Below, one piece after another: positions 1 to 8,163 of a stretch of 45,404 nt of DNA (position 1 is the stretch's first letter; every line of letters starts with the position of its first letter). A program made the translations under genes and the position numbers. Location: NCBI GenBank assembly GCA_023457495.1, contig JAEWLQ010000126.1, positions 1 to 45,404 of the forward strand, written 5' to 3'. The notes below the pieces were generated by a model. That model saw only the letters and a list, made by a program, of their open reading frames with translations, was not told the DNA's origin and did not search any database. This stretch comes from Pseudomonadota bacterium. GTDB lineage: Bacteria; Pseudomonadota; Gammaproteobacteria; Steroidobacterales; Steroidobacteraceae.

Positions 1-13
1 CGCGCCCGCCGCT

Positions 14-24
14 GGGGGGGGGGG
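14..24. repeat. Run of 11 G upstream of the halogenase start
   Basis: Eleven consecutive G residues end 13 bases before the ATG at 38. The halogenase frame stays open through this tract to the left window edge, so the run is either 5' untranslated sequence or, if translation starts further left, part of the coding region. Homopolymers of this length can slip in replication and also cause assembly errors. No other Shine-Dalgarno-like sequence is visible before the ATG. Confidence 0.6.
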
Positions 25-37
25 CACCCGACTCATC

Positions 38-1636
38 ATGGGATCGCTCAAGCGAATCGTGATAGTGGGTGGCGGGGCGGCCGGATGGATGACGGCCGCC
101 GCGCTCTCGAAGCTCCTGCGACCGCAGGACGTTTCGCTGACACTGGTGGAGTCCGACGAGATCGGGATCATCGGGGTCGGTGAGGCGACGATCCCCGACA
201 TGCTGCAGTTCAATCTCTTCCTCGGGATTCCCGAGGCGGAGCTGATGCGCGCAACCCAGGCGACGTTCAAGCTCGGCATCGAGTTCGTCGACTGGTCAGG
301 CAGGGGTTCGCGCTATTTCCATCCTTTCGGATTCCACGGCATCGACATCGATGGCCTGGATTTCCACCAATACTGGTTACGCTGCCGCGCGAGCGGACAC
401 CCGCACGGCATCGGCGACTATTGCCTGACCGAGATCGCGGCGCGGCACGGCAAGTTCGGTTTCCCCGACGTGCGCGTCCCGGGCGCGCCGGCTAGCTACC
501 TGCGCTACGCCTATCATTTCGACGCGTCGCTGTACGCCGCCTTCCTGCGCCGCTATGCCGAAACGCGCGGAGTGAAGCGCGTCGAAGGCAAGGTGTGCGA
601 AGTCACGCGTCACCCGGAATCGGGCGACATCACCGCCGTGAAGCTGGCCAGCGGCCAGACGGTTTCCGGCGATTTCTTTTTCGATTGCACGGGCTTCCGT
701 TCGCTGCTGCTGGACAAGACCCTCGGCGTGCCGTGGGTCGACTGGCGTCATTGGCTGCCCTGCGATTCGGCGCTCGCGGTCGCCTGCCGGCACGACGGTG
801 CGCCCGCGCCGTACACACGCTCCACCGCGCGCACGGCCGGATGGCAGTGGAAGATTCCGACGCAACGCCGCACGGGCAACGGACACATCTATTGCAGCGA
901 GTTCATGAGCCAGGACGAGGCGACGTCCATCCTGGTCGACAATCTCGACGGCGAGATCCTCGGCACGCCGCGGCTCATCCGGTTCGCGACCGGCCATCGC
1001 GCGAGATTCTGGGAGAAGAACTGCGTCGCGATCGGATTGTCGTCGGGCTTTCTCGAGCCGCTGGAATCGACTTCGCTGTACCTCATTCGCCAGGGCATCA
1101 GCCGCTTCATCGCGCTGTTCCCCGACGCCTCGCTGCCGCCGATCTTCCGCGACGAGTACAACCGCTGGATGCAGCGGGATTTCGAACAGGTCCGCGACCT
1201 CCTGGTCTTCCACTATTTCTCCAACCAGCGCGACGAGCCGTTCTGGCGGCACTGCCGCGAGATGACGATCCCCGAAACGCTGCAGCGCCGGCTCGCGCTG
1301 TTCGCCGAAGGTGGACGTTTCCTGCGCAACGAAGGCGAGCTCTTTCCGCACGCGAGCTGGGTCTCGGTGATGCTCGGCCAGGGCGTGACTCCGCGCGCGG
1401 TCGACCCCGCGGTCGCCACCATTCCGGTGGCGGAGATCGAGCCGAAACTGGCGGCGCTGCGCCGCGCGATGAACGAATATGTCGACGGGTTGCCCTCGCA
1501 CGAGGCGGCCCTGCGGAAGTACTGCGCATCCGATTCGCTCGAAAGTGACCGTGGTTCGGCGTTCTCGCCGTCCAAGCGCGTCACGCCCGAGGCTGCCGCG
1601 ACGGACCCTTCTCCGCGCGGCAGTCTCGTTCTCTGA
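38..1636 (+). CDS. Tryptophan 7-halogenase family flavin-dependent halogenase
   Basis: This 532-residue protein belongs to the tryptophan halogenase (PrnA/RebH-like) family, which uses FADH2, O2 and halide to make hypohalous acid that is passed to a lysine for aryl halogenation. Visible marks are the N-terminal dinucleotide-binding loop VGGGAAGW (residues 10-17), the conserved GVGEATIP (46-53), a lysine at 78 in TFKLGIEF that matches the catalytic lysine of PrnA, the diagnostic WxWxIP (269-274, WQWKIP) and GFLEPLEST near 340. The ATG at 38 gives the usual N-terminus, but the frame is open to the window edge. Relatives often lie in TonB-receptor/carbohydrate loci, where the substrate is unknown, so tryptophan should not be assumed. 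The esterase at 1657 follows after 20 bases and is probably co-transcribed. Confidence 0.9.
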   Translation: MGSLKRIVIVGGGAAGWMTAAALSKLLRPQDVSLTLVESDEIGIIGVGEATIPDMLQFNLFLGIPEAELMRATQATFKLGIEFVDWSGRGSRYFHPFGFHGIDIDGLDFHQYWLRCRASGHPHGIGDYCLTEIAARHGKFGFPDVRVPGAPASYLRYAYHFDASLYAAFLRRYAETRGVKRVEGKVCEVTRHPESGDITAVKLASGQTVSGDFFFDCTGFRSLLLDKTLGVPWVDWRHWLPCDSALAVACRHDGAPAPYTRSTARTAGWQWKIPTQRRTGNGHIYCSEFMSQDEATSILVDNLDGEILGTPRLIRFATGHRARFWEKNCVAIGLSSGFLEPLESTSLYLIRQGISRFIALFPDASLPPIFRDEYNRWMQRDFEQVRDLLVFHYFSNQRDEPFWRHCREMTIPETLQRRLALFAEGGRFLRNEGELFPHASWVSVMLGQGVTPRAVDPAVATIPVAEIEPKLAALRRAMNEYVDGLPSHEAALRKYCASDSLESDRGSAFSPSKRVTPEAAATDPSPRGSLVL

Positions 1637-1656
1637 TCCGACTCCGAGGAGACTTC

Positions 1657-2844
1657 ATGAAAAAGATCTTGTGCATGGCCTTGCTGCTCGCCGGCGTCTG
1701 CGGCGCGCAGGAGCCGGGCGACTTCAAGCCCGCGGAATCCAACGTGATGAACGCGCAGTATCCGCGCGTCGATGCCGCGGGCCGCGTGGAGTTGCGCATC
1801 AAGGCGCCCGATGCCAACAAGGTCAAGCTCAATTTCTGGAGCGGTCCCAAGGCCGACATGCAGAAGCAGGCCGACGGGTTCTGGACGTACACGACCGAAC
1901 CCATGGTGCCGGGGCTGCACTACTACGTGTTCAACGTCGATGGCGTGGACGCGAACGATCCGGGCAGCACGGCGTACTTCGGCGGCAGCCGTTACGTGAG
2001 CGCCGTCGAGGTCCCGGAACCCGGCTCGACTTACTACTCCATCCAGAACGTTCCGCAAGGACAGGTGCGCGACGTCTGGTATCACTCGAAGGTGACCGAC
2101 TCCTGGCGGCATGCGATGGTCTACCTGCCGCCCGACTACGAATCGCAGCCGAAGAAGCGTTACCCGGTGCTCTATCTACAGCACGGCGGCGGCGAGGACG
2201 AGACCGGCTGGATCCGCCAGGGTCGCGCCAACTTCATCCTCGACAACATGATCGCCGCGGGCGAGGCGAAGCCCATGATCGTCGTCATGGCGAACGGGTA
2301 TCCGCGCCGCGCCGGCGTTGCGCCTCCCAATTTCGCCGGGGCGGCGCCGGGCAGCCCGCAGGCGGCCCAGGCCTTCAACGACATGGCGAAGACGTTCGAG
2401 GACGAAGTGACGCAGGCGCTGATCCCGTTCGTCGACAGGACCTATCGCACCATCGCCGACCGCGAACATCGCGCGATGGCGGGGTTGTCGATGGGCGGCT
2501 TCCAGACCTTCCATGTCACGCTGAACAATCTCGACCTGTTCTCGCACATCGGCGGATTCAGCGGCGCGGGCGGGCTGCTCCAGAACCGCAAGCCCGATCT
2601 GAAAACGGACTACAACGGCGTTTTCGCGGATCCCGCCGCGTTCGCCAAGAAGGTCAACGTGTTGTACATCGGCGTGGGTACCGCGGAAGCCGAACGATTC
2701 ACGACGCTGATCCGTGGCCTGCATGCCGCGCTGGAAGAGGGCGGCATCAAACACGTCTACTGGGAATCTCCGGGAACCGACCACGAGTGGCAGACCTGGC
2801 GGCGTAATCTCAAGGACTTCGCGGCGCGAATCTTCCGCAAGTAG
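1657..2844 (+). CDS. Exported esterase, enterochelin/feruloyl-esterase-like (CE1 type)
   Basis: A 395-residue alpha/beta-hydrolase with a short Sec signal (residues 1-17, MKKILCMALLLAGVCGA). An N-terminal immunoglobulin-like/CBM48-type region (about 35-115) precedes the catalytic domain (about 135-395). The nucleophile elbow is GLSMGG (Ser278), and the His is probably H376 in TDHEW near the C-terminus. This two-domain form is common in secreted esterases acting on acylated plant polysaccharides and in enterochelin esterase-like proteins. The start is supported by GAGGAG about seven bases upstream. It lies 20 bases after the halogenase gene on the same strand, so the two probably form an operon. 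The substrate cannot be read from sequence. Confidence 0.85.
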   Translation: MKKILCMALLLAGVCGAQEPGDFKPAESNVMNAQYPRVDAAGRVELRIKAPDANKVKLNFWSGPKADMQKQADGFWTYTTEPMVPGLHYYVFNVDGVDANDPGSTAYFGGSRYVSAVEVPEPGSTYYSIQNVPQGQVRDVWYHSKVTDSWRHAMVYLPPDYESQPKKRYPVLYLQHGGGEDETGWIRQGRANFILDNMIAAGEAKPMIVVMANGYPRRAGVAPPNFAGAAPGSPQAAQAFNDMAKTFEDEVTQALIPFVDRTYRTIADREHRAMAGLSMGGFQTFHVTLNNLDLFSHIGGFSGAGGLLQNRKPDLKTDYNGVFADPAAFAKKVNVLYIGVGTAEAERFTTLIRGLHAALEEGGIKHVYWESPGTDHEWQTWRRNLKDFAARIFRK

Positions 2845-2924
2845 TCAGCCGCCGCTCGGGCGCCCTTCGCGCGGCCGGCACACGGCCGGCCACGATCGGA
2901 GGGGTCGCAGGAGCAATAGCCAGG

Positions 2925-3167
2925 CTAGCCGCCGGGTGGATTCGTCGGCGGAGATTCCGAGGGCGGTGTCGTGCCGTCGGGCGTCGTCGGTGACGTATCG
3001 GCCGGCGGTGGCGGCACTTCGGAGGGCGGTGGTGCGGTGTCAGGCGTCGCCGTCGTATCGGGAGTCGTGGCCGGCTCGGTGGTCGTGCCTGGAGTGTTTT
3101 CGTGCTTGCCGCAGGCGGCCATCAGCGCGATGGCGCCGCAGAGCGGAACCAGGAATTTCACGTTCAT
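2925..3167 (-). CDS. Small Pro/Thr-rich lipoprotein
   Basis: An 80-residue product when started at the ATG at 3167, which has GGAG 7-8 bases upstream; the longer reading from 3203 lacks such support. MNVKFLVPLCGAIALMAAC is a lipoprotein signal peptide with lipobox LMAAC, giving a lipidated Cys at residue 19. The mature part is low-complexity Thr/Pro/Asp/Glu (TTPDTTATPDTAPPPSEVPPPP and similar) with no folded domain. It is probably a membrane-anchored spacer-like lipoprotein of unknown function. It converges with the esterase gene; a GC-rich hairpin around 2870-2892 lies between the two stops. Confidence 0.65.
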   Translation of the reverse strand: MNVKFLVPLCGAIALMAACGKHENTPGTTTEPATTPDTTATPDTAPPPSEVPPPPADTSPTTPDGTTPPSESPPTNPPGG

Positions 3168-3365
3168 GCGCAGCTCCGGAGAAGGGTGGGCAACCCACCG
3201 CACCGTACGTGGGGGCGCTCCAAAGGACAGTCAGCCTCGCGCCGGCATGGCCCGTGCGGTTGTCCTATCGCGGGAAGTGCCCCGCCTACAAACGTCCGGC
3301 CGACGAATTGCAAGTTCGGTAACTGGAAGGCACACCTTTCAAACTTCCGCGCCGCACTGCTCGTG

Positions 3366-3383
3366 CGGGCAGTCGAATGCCCG
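3366..3383. promoter_or_regulatory. Inverted repeat upstream of the sigma-54 promoter
   Basis: CGGGCA-GTCGAA-TGCCCG is a perfect 6-bp inverted repeat ending 18 bases before the -24 element at 3402. It could be a regulator binding site, although enhancer-binding proteins usually bind further upstream. Function is inferred only from position. Confidence 0.35.
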
Positions 3384-3401
3384 AATGCCACCTAAGCGGG
3401 G

Positions 3402-3416
3402 TGGCACGCCATTTGC
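3402..3416 (+). promoter_or_regulatory. Sigma-54 (-24/-12) promoter for the EF-hand gene
   Basis: TGGCACGCCATTTGC fits the RpoN consensus TGGCACG-N4-TTGC exactly, with the invariant GG (3403-3404) and GC (3415-3416) separated by 10 bases. Transcription would begin near 3428, about 30 bases before the ATG at 3460, leaving room for the ribosome site AGAGAGGA. This predicts dependence on RpoN plus an enhancer-binding activator, which is not encoded in the window. Confidence 0.75.
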
Positions 3417-3459
3417 CTCTCTCCGAAGTGACACCTTCATCCAGAAGAGAGGACTGACC

Positions 3460-3750
3460 ATGTCGAAAGCATCCAGCTCATTCGCCGCCGGAGCGGCTGT
3501 ACTGTTGTTCCCCTTCGCGGCCGCGATGGCGCAAACCCCGCCCACCCCGGACCAGGGCACGCCGCAGCAGGGCGCCTCGTTCGAGTCACTCGACACGAAC
3601 AGCGACGGCAAGATCTCCAAGATGGAGGCCGAGGCCAATGCCAACGTGAAGGCGCAGTTCTCGAGCTACGACCTCAACGGTGACGGCTTCATCGAACGCA
3701 CCGAGGTCGATCGCGCCAACAGCCAGCATTCGGAGGCTCCGAAGCAATAG
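3460..3750 (+). CDS. Exported EF-hand calcium-binding protein
   Basis: A 96-residue protein started at the ATG at 3460, preceded by AGAGAGGA; longer in-frame readings lack a ribosome site and a signal peptide. Residues 1-24 form a Sec signal (ending AAAMA). Two canonical EF-hand loops follow: DTNSDGKISKME (45-56) and DLNGDGFIERTE (71-82), each with Asp/Asn/Asp at 1, 3, 5, Gly at 6 and Glu at 12, so both should bind Ca2+. The protein is probably periplasmic. The sigma-54 promoter at 3402 suggests inducible expression. DUF2231 gene 3771 follows after 20 bases and is likely co-transcribed. Confidence 0.85.
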   Translation: MSKASSSFAAGAAVLLFPFAAAMAQTPPTPDQGTPQQGASFESLDTNSDGKISKMEAEANANVKAQFSSYDLNGDGFIERTEVDRANSQHSEAPKQ

Positions 3751-3770
3751 CCTCTCGAAAGGAGACTCAC

Positions 3771-4268
3771 ATGGAAGCCAGAGCCAGACTTCTTGGACAC
3801 CCGGTGCACCAGATGCTGGTCGTGTTCCCACTCGGATTGCTCGCCACGGGCGTGATCTTCGACCTCATCCACATCGGAACGGCCAACGTGATGTTCGCTT
3901 ACGTCGCGTACTGGATGATGGTGGCGGGCGTCGTCGGCGGTCTGCTGGCGGCGCCGTTCGGGTTCGCGGACTGGCTGAAGATCCCGGGCGGCACGCGCGC
4001 GCGGCGCATCGGCGCCGTGCACGGCGTGGGCAATCTCGTCATCGTGTTGCTGTTCGTCGCCAGTGTCTGGCTGCGGGCGGACAACGCGATGCTTCCAACC
4101 ACCGGAGCGTACGTGTGTTCGTTCGTGGGCGCGTTGATGGCGCTCGGGACCGCCTGGCTGGGCGGTGAGCTCGTCGACCGGCTCGGCGTCGGCGTGCACG
4201 AAGGCGCCCACGTGAACGCACCGAGTTCGCTGCGCGTGCGGCACATGGGAGCGCATCGAGGGCCTTGA
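3771..4268 (+). CDS. DUF2231 four-helix inner-membrane protein
   Basis: A 165-residue membrane protein opening with the DUF2231 signature HPVHQMLVVFPLGLL (about residues 11-25). Four hydrophobic segments are visible (about 14-35, 40-68, 82-102 and 113-135). The family is widespread in proteobacteria and has no established biochemical role; conserved His residues in the first helix suggest possible heme or metal contact, which is inference. The start has AAGGAG upstream (AAAGGAGACTCAC-ATG). It lies 20 bases downstream of the EF-hand gene and is probably under the same sigma-54 promoter. Confidence 0.8.
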   Translation: MEARARLLGHPVHQMLVVFPLGLLATGVIFDLIHIGTANVMFAYVAYWMMVAGVVGGLLAAPFGFADWLKIPGGTRARRIGAVHGVGNLVIVLLFVASVWLRADNAMLPTTGAYVCSFVGALMALGTAWLGGELVDRLGVGVHEGAHVNAPSSLRVRHMGAHRGP

Positions 4269-4274
4269 TGGCAA

Positions 4275-4493
4275 TCAGGTGTGGGAGCCGTGCTCTTCGC
4301 GCGCGGCTTCCCACACCTCTCGCGCCGCGTCCGCATTCAGGAGCGCGATGCCGATCCCGACGACCACGTCGGGCCACACCGACGGATGGAGCCAGGTCGC
4401 AAGTCCCGCGGCGATGATGGCGATGTTCGCCAGCGCGTCATTGCGCTCGGACAAATTGGCGGCCTTCGTCAGGTGAGAGCGCGCCAGCAGCAA
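4275..4493 (-). pseudogene. C-terminal fragment of a cation diffusion facilitator transporter
   Basis: The 72 residues visible (RSHLTKAANLSERNDALANI, then two hydrophobic stretches through WPDVVVGIGIALLN and an acidic tail) resemble the last membrane helices of CzcD/ZitB-type cation diffusion facilitators, which have SRNDxxAN...PDxxVG in this part. Full-length family members are about 200 residues or more, so the first four helices are missing. The first usable codon is a TTG at 4493 with no ribosome site, and upstream sequence in this frame does not continue the family. Most likely a 5'-truncated remnant; a short frameshifted remainder to about 4560 is possible. It converges on the DUF2231 gene. 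Confidence 0.5.
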
Positions 4494-4587
4494 CGCGCAG
4501 CGGCAACGGTCGTCCTGAGATCGACTCGCACTTCAAACCCTCGGGATTCGCGGGCATGATGCCGCGTTCTCAACGCAGGGGTCAGGC

Positions 4588-5490
4588 ATGCCGGAAGTTC
4601 TCGACCGTCGGAGTTTCGTTCGCTCGGCCGCCGCACTGGCATCCGTGGGCGCACTGACTCCCGGCCTGGCCATGGCCGCGGTCGCCGCGCCGCGTTTCCG
4701 GATGGGCCTGCAGCTCTACACCATCCGCGAGCCGATGGCGAAGGATCCGGCCGGCACGCTGGCGGCCGCCGCCGCGATGGGTTACGGGAATTTCGAAACC
4801 TATGGCTTCGATCCGGACGCGGTGAGGTATTACGGCATGCCGGCGGCGGATTTCCGCAAAGTGCTCGACGACCTGAACCTCGCGACCACGACGGGCCACT
4901 ACGATCTGCATGCGTATCTCGCGCAGCCCGCCGACGCGATGCAGGCGTATGTCGATCGCTGCATCCTGGGGGCGAAGGCGCTGGGCCAGAAATACATCAC
5001 GTGGGCCTGGCTCGATCCGCAGTCGCGCGGCCTTGGCTCGTTCAAACTAGTCGCGGAGCGCCTGAACCTGATCGGCGCGCAGGCCGCGAAGGCAGGGCTC
5101 GCGGTCGCGTATCACAATCACGATTTCGAATTCATCCCGCACGAGGGGAAGATCGGCTACGACATCATCATGCGCGAGACCGATCCTGCCCTCGTCAAGC
5201 TGCAGCTCGACCTGTTCTGGGTCGCGCACTCGTCGGCTCGCACGCCGCGCCAGCTGTTCGAGTTGCATCCGGGCCGGTTCGTGATGTGGCACATCAAGGA
5301 CATGGACGCCGCGAAGCGTTATACCGAGCTCGGCCGGGGATCCATCGACTTCACGCGCATCCTGCCGGACGCGAAGCTCGCGGGTCTCGAGGAATACTTC
5401 GTCGAGCAGGGTGACAACTTCGCCGTGGGTCCGATGGAGAGCATCGAGACCAGCGCCCGGTACGTGAAACAGCATCTGGACCCGGGCTGA
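4588..5490 (+). CDS. Tat-exported sugar phosphate isomerase/epimerase-like TIM-barrel protein
   Basis: A 300-residue protein with a twin-arginine signal (DRRSFVRSAAALAS at residues 6-19, cleaved near AMA-AVAA). The rest is a xylose-isomerase-like TIM barrel (AP_endonuc_2 fold) with expected metal-site patches TTGHYDLH, YHNHDFEF, LQLDLFW and WHIKDMD. Family members include IolE/IolI-like and 3-keto-sugar enzymes, many annotated only as sugar phosphate isomerase/epimerase. Export to the periplasm suggests action on an imported sugar derivative, but the substrate cannot be told. It lies alone between the CDF fragment and the acyl-CoA dehydrogenase. Confidence 0.82.
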   Translation: MPEVLDRRSFVRSAAALASVGALTPGLAMAAVAAPRFRMGLQLYTIREPMAKDPAGTLAAAAAMGYGNFETYGFDPDAVRYYGMPAADFRKVLDDLNLATTTGHYDLHAYLAQPADAMQAYVDRCILGAKALGQKYITWAWLDPQSRGLGSFKLVAERLNLIGAQAAKAGLAVAYHNHDFEFIPHEGKIGYDIIMRETDPALVKLQLDLFWVAHSSARTPRQLFELHPGRFVMWHIKDMDAAKRYTELGRGSIDFTRILPDAKLAGLEEYFVEQGDNFAVGPMESIETSARYVKQHLDPG

Positions 5491-5544
5491 TACAACGGAT
5501 GGCGTCGGTGGGGGTAGGCTCCGGGCAAATTCCCGGAGGCAGCC

Positions 5545-7176
5545 GTGCGACCCAACTACGAGACCGCCAACCACCCGGACGACCTGGTCGACTACAACTT
5601 GTTCAGCTCGAACGCCGCGCTGGTCGATGCGCTGGGGCGTGAAGGGGCGGCCGCCGCGTGCGAGCCGCTGGTGCGGCTCGGCGGTCGGCTCGGTGCACGC
5701 GAGATGTTCGAGCTGGGCGACGCGGCGAACCGCAATCCACCGGTCCTGAAGGCGCTCGACCGTTTCGGCGGCCGGCGCGACGAAGTGGAGTTCCATCCCG
5801 CGTGGCACGAGCTCATGGGCGAGCTGGTCGCGGAAGGATTGCATACCTCCCCGTGGGCGGATCCGCGTCCCGGCGCGCACGTCGAGCGCGCCGCCGCCTA
5901 TCTACTGTGGGGTGAGATCGAGAACGGCACGCAATGCCCCGCGACGATGACCTATGGCGCCGTGCCGGCGCTGGCGCGCCAGGCCGGCGACTTCGCGGAG
6001 TGGATGCCCCGGCTGCTGTCCCGGGAATATGACGAGCGCCTGGTTCCTGTCGGGCGCAAGCGCGGCGCGCTGATCGGCATGGGCATGACGGAGAAGCAGG
6101 GCGGGTCGGACGTGCGCTCGAACACGACGCGCGCGGTCGCCGCCGCGACACCGGGTCCCGGCCGTGAATGCCGCCTCACCGGTCACAAGTGGTTCTTCTC
6201 GGCGCCCATGTGCGACGCCTTTCTCGTGACCGCGCAGACCGCGAGCGGCATCTCGTGTTTCTTCGTGCCGCGCGTGTTGCCCGACGGGACGCGCAATCGA
6301 CTCTATCTACAACGCCTCAAGGACAAGCTCGGCAACCGCTCGAACGCCTCGAGCGAAGTCGAGTTCGACGACACGTACGGGCTGCTCGTGGGCGAGGAGG
6401 GGCGGGGTATCCCGACCATCCTCGAAATGGGCGTATACACGCGTTTCGACTGCGCGACCGGCGCCGCCGGCATCATGCACCAGTGCGTCGCGCAGGCCAT
6501 TCATCATGCCCGACACCGTTCGGCCTTCGGCAAGCTGCTCGTGGACCAGCCGCTCATGCGCAACGTGCTCGCGGACCTGTCACTCGAATGCGAGGCGGCG
6601 ACGGCGTTCGCGCTGCGACTGGCGCGCGCGTTCGACGCCCAGCAGGACGAAGAGGAGTCCGCGCTGCGGCGGCTGCTCACGCCGGTCGCGAAATACTGGA
6701 TCTGCAAGCGGGCGCCCGCGGTCGGCGCCGAGGCGATGGAGGTGCTCGGCGGCAATGGCTATATCGAAGAGGGGCCGATTGCCCGGCGTTTCCGCGAGCT
6801 GCCGTTGAACGGCATCTGGGAAGGCTCGGGAAACATCATGTGCCTGGACGTGCTGCGGGCATTGTCGCGCGAGCCGCGCGCGCTCGAGGCGCTCGCGAAG
6901 CTGTTGGGTCAGGGCGCGAGGCGCGATGCACGTTATGACGGGTACGTGGCGCGGTTGCTCGACGAGCTGCGCGCCGCGCCCGCCGAAGCGAATGCCCGCG
7001 CGCTCGTCGAACGCATCGCGATCGCCGTGCAGGCGGCGATATTGCTGGGCGGCAGGTCGCAGGCGGTCGCGGAGAGCTTCATCGCTTCGCGGATCGCGGG
7101 ACACGCGCCGGGCGCCTTCGGCGTGCTGCCGCCCGGTCTCGATCACGGCGAGCTCATCCGGCGGTCGCTGTCCTGA
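5545..7176 (+). CDS. AidB-type acyl-CoA dehydrogenase family protein
   Basis: A 543-residue flavoprotein of the acyl-CoA dehydrogenase superfamily. The long N-terminal domain (NLFSSNAALVDALGREGA, ANRNPPVLKALDRFG, DEVEFHPAWHELM) follows Escherichia coli AidB, a DNA-binding flavoprotein of the alkylation response, rather than short catabolic dehydrogenases. Further landmarks are MGMTEKQGGSDVRSNTT (about 181-197), the GHKWFFSAP strand, and the C-terminal MEVLGGNGYIEEGPIARRFRE. The start is GTG at 5545 with GGAGG 5-9 bases upstream. Whether it protects against alkylation or oxidises acyl-CoA is unresolved. No ada or alk gene lies nearby. Confidence 0.85.
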   Translation: MRPNYETANHPDDLVDYNLFSSNAALVDALGREGAAAACEPLVRLGGRLGAREMFELGDAANRNPPVLKALDRFGGRRDEVEFHPAWHELMGELVAEGLHTSPWADPRPGAHVERAAAYLLWGEIENGTQCPATMTYGAVPALARQAGDFAEWMPRLLSREYDERLVPVGRKRGALIGMGMTEKQGGSDVRSNTTRAVAAATPGPGRECRLTGHKWFFSAPMCDAFLVTAQTASGISCFFVPRVLPDGTRNRLYLQRLKDKLGNRSNASSEVEFDDTYGLLVGEEGRGIPTILEMGVYTRFDCATGAAGIMHQCVAQAIHHARHRSAFGKLLVDQPLMRNVLADLSLECEAATAFALRLARAFDAQQDEEESALRRLLTPVAKYWICKRAPAVGAEAMEVLGGNGYIEEGPIARRFRELPLNGIWEGSGNIMCLDVLRALSREPRALEALAKLLGQGARRDARYDGYVARLLDELRAAPAEANARALVERIAIAVQAAILLGGRSQAVAESFIASRIAGHAPGAFGVLPPGLDHGELIRRSLS

Positions 7177-7220
7177 GGCATGCGGATTAAGATGGGGCGG
7201 TCGGCCACAGGAGTCTGCTC

Positions 7221-8135
7221 ATGGTTCGCATTGCCCTGACTACCGTGTTCTCGGTCCTGGCATTCGTCGCCTGTTCGAAGCAACCCGGGAAAATCGTCGA
7301 AGAGAAACCCGCCCCGGCCGCGCAGGAAAGCAATGCGCACGCCTTCAGGATAGGCGAGCTTTCCGCAATCGCGCTGCGCGACGGCTACCTGGAGTTTCCG
7401 AACGACCTCCAGATCTTCGGCCTCGGCCGCACGCAGGAGGAGTTGAACGCGTTGCTCGCCGCCGAAGGATTGCCCACCGACAAACTACGGCTCAGCGTGC
7501 AGCCCTTGCTGGTCAGGATCGCGGATCGCGTGTTGCTGTTCGACGCCGGCCCGGCGGGTCTGTTCGGGCCGACCAGCGGTCACCTGTCCCGCGCGATGAC
7601 CGAGGCGGGAGTCGATCCGCAGGGCATCACGGACATTTTCATCTCGCATTCGCATGGCGATCACGTGGGCGGTCTCGTCGACGCCGAGGGCAAGCTGGCT
7701 TTCCCGAACGCCACGATCCACATCTCGCAGCCCGAGTGGGATTTCATGTCGGCGCAGGACCAGTACAAGGCATTCATTCCGGTGTTGACGCCAAAGGTCG
7801 CCGCATTCGCGCCGGGCGCGGAGCTCGTGCCGGGAGTGGTCCGGGCGATCGAGATCAAGGGCCACACGCCGGGGCACTCGGGTTACCGCATCACCTCGGG
7901 CCCGGATTCACTTCTCTACGTCGGCGATTCGATGCATCACCACGTGATCTCCGTGCAGAAGCCGGACTGGCCCATGAGTTTCGATGGCGACCAGTCGACC
8001 GGTGCGCAGAGCCGCGCCGCGTTGATCTCGGACCTCGAGGCCAGCGGGCAGCGGATCTACTCCGTGCACTTTCCTTTCCCGGGCCTCGGCAGGTTCGCGA
8101 AGCGCGGGGATGGCTACGTGTGGGTCGCTGAGTAG
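7221..8135 (+). CDS. Metallo-beta-lactamase-fold hydrolase, probable lipoprotein
   Basis: A 304-residue protein with the zinc motif HSHGDH at residues 143-148 (HxHxDH) and later ligands in KGHTPGHSGY (His) and VGDSMHHH (Asp). This arrangement resembles AHL lactonase- and quinolone-signal-hydrolase-like MBL proteins, which is a broad group with many substrates. The N-terminus VLAFVAC looks like a lipobox with Cys18, followed by a charged linker, so it is probably anchored in the envelope. It follows the AidB-like gene by 44 bases. It converges with the gene at 8164, and an inverted repeat GCGCCG/CGGCGC (8140-8160) lies between their stops. Confidence 0.85.
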   Translation: MVRIALTTVFSVLAFVACSKQPGKIVEEKPAPAAQESNAHAFRIGELSAIALRDGYLEFPNDLQIFGLGRTQEELNALLAAEGLPTDKLRLSVQPLLVRIADRVLLFDAGPAGLFGPTSGHLSRAMTEAGVDPQGITDIFISHSHGDHVGGLVDAEGKLAFPNATIHISQPEWDFMSAQDQYKAFIPVLTPKVAAFAPGAELVPGVVRAIEIKGHTPGHSGYRITSGPDSLLYVGDSMHHHVISVQKPDWPMSFDGDQSTGAQSRAALISDLEASGQRIYSVHFPFPGLGRFAKRGDGYVWVAE

Positions 8136-8163
8136 TTAGCGCCGCGGCCGGAGCCGGCGCGGG

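Noticed and set aside
377..1501. 374-residue minus-strand frame across the halogenase
   Set aside because: Shadow of the halogenase coding strand with no recognisable domain or start signal.
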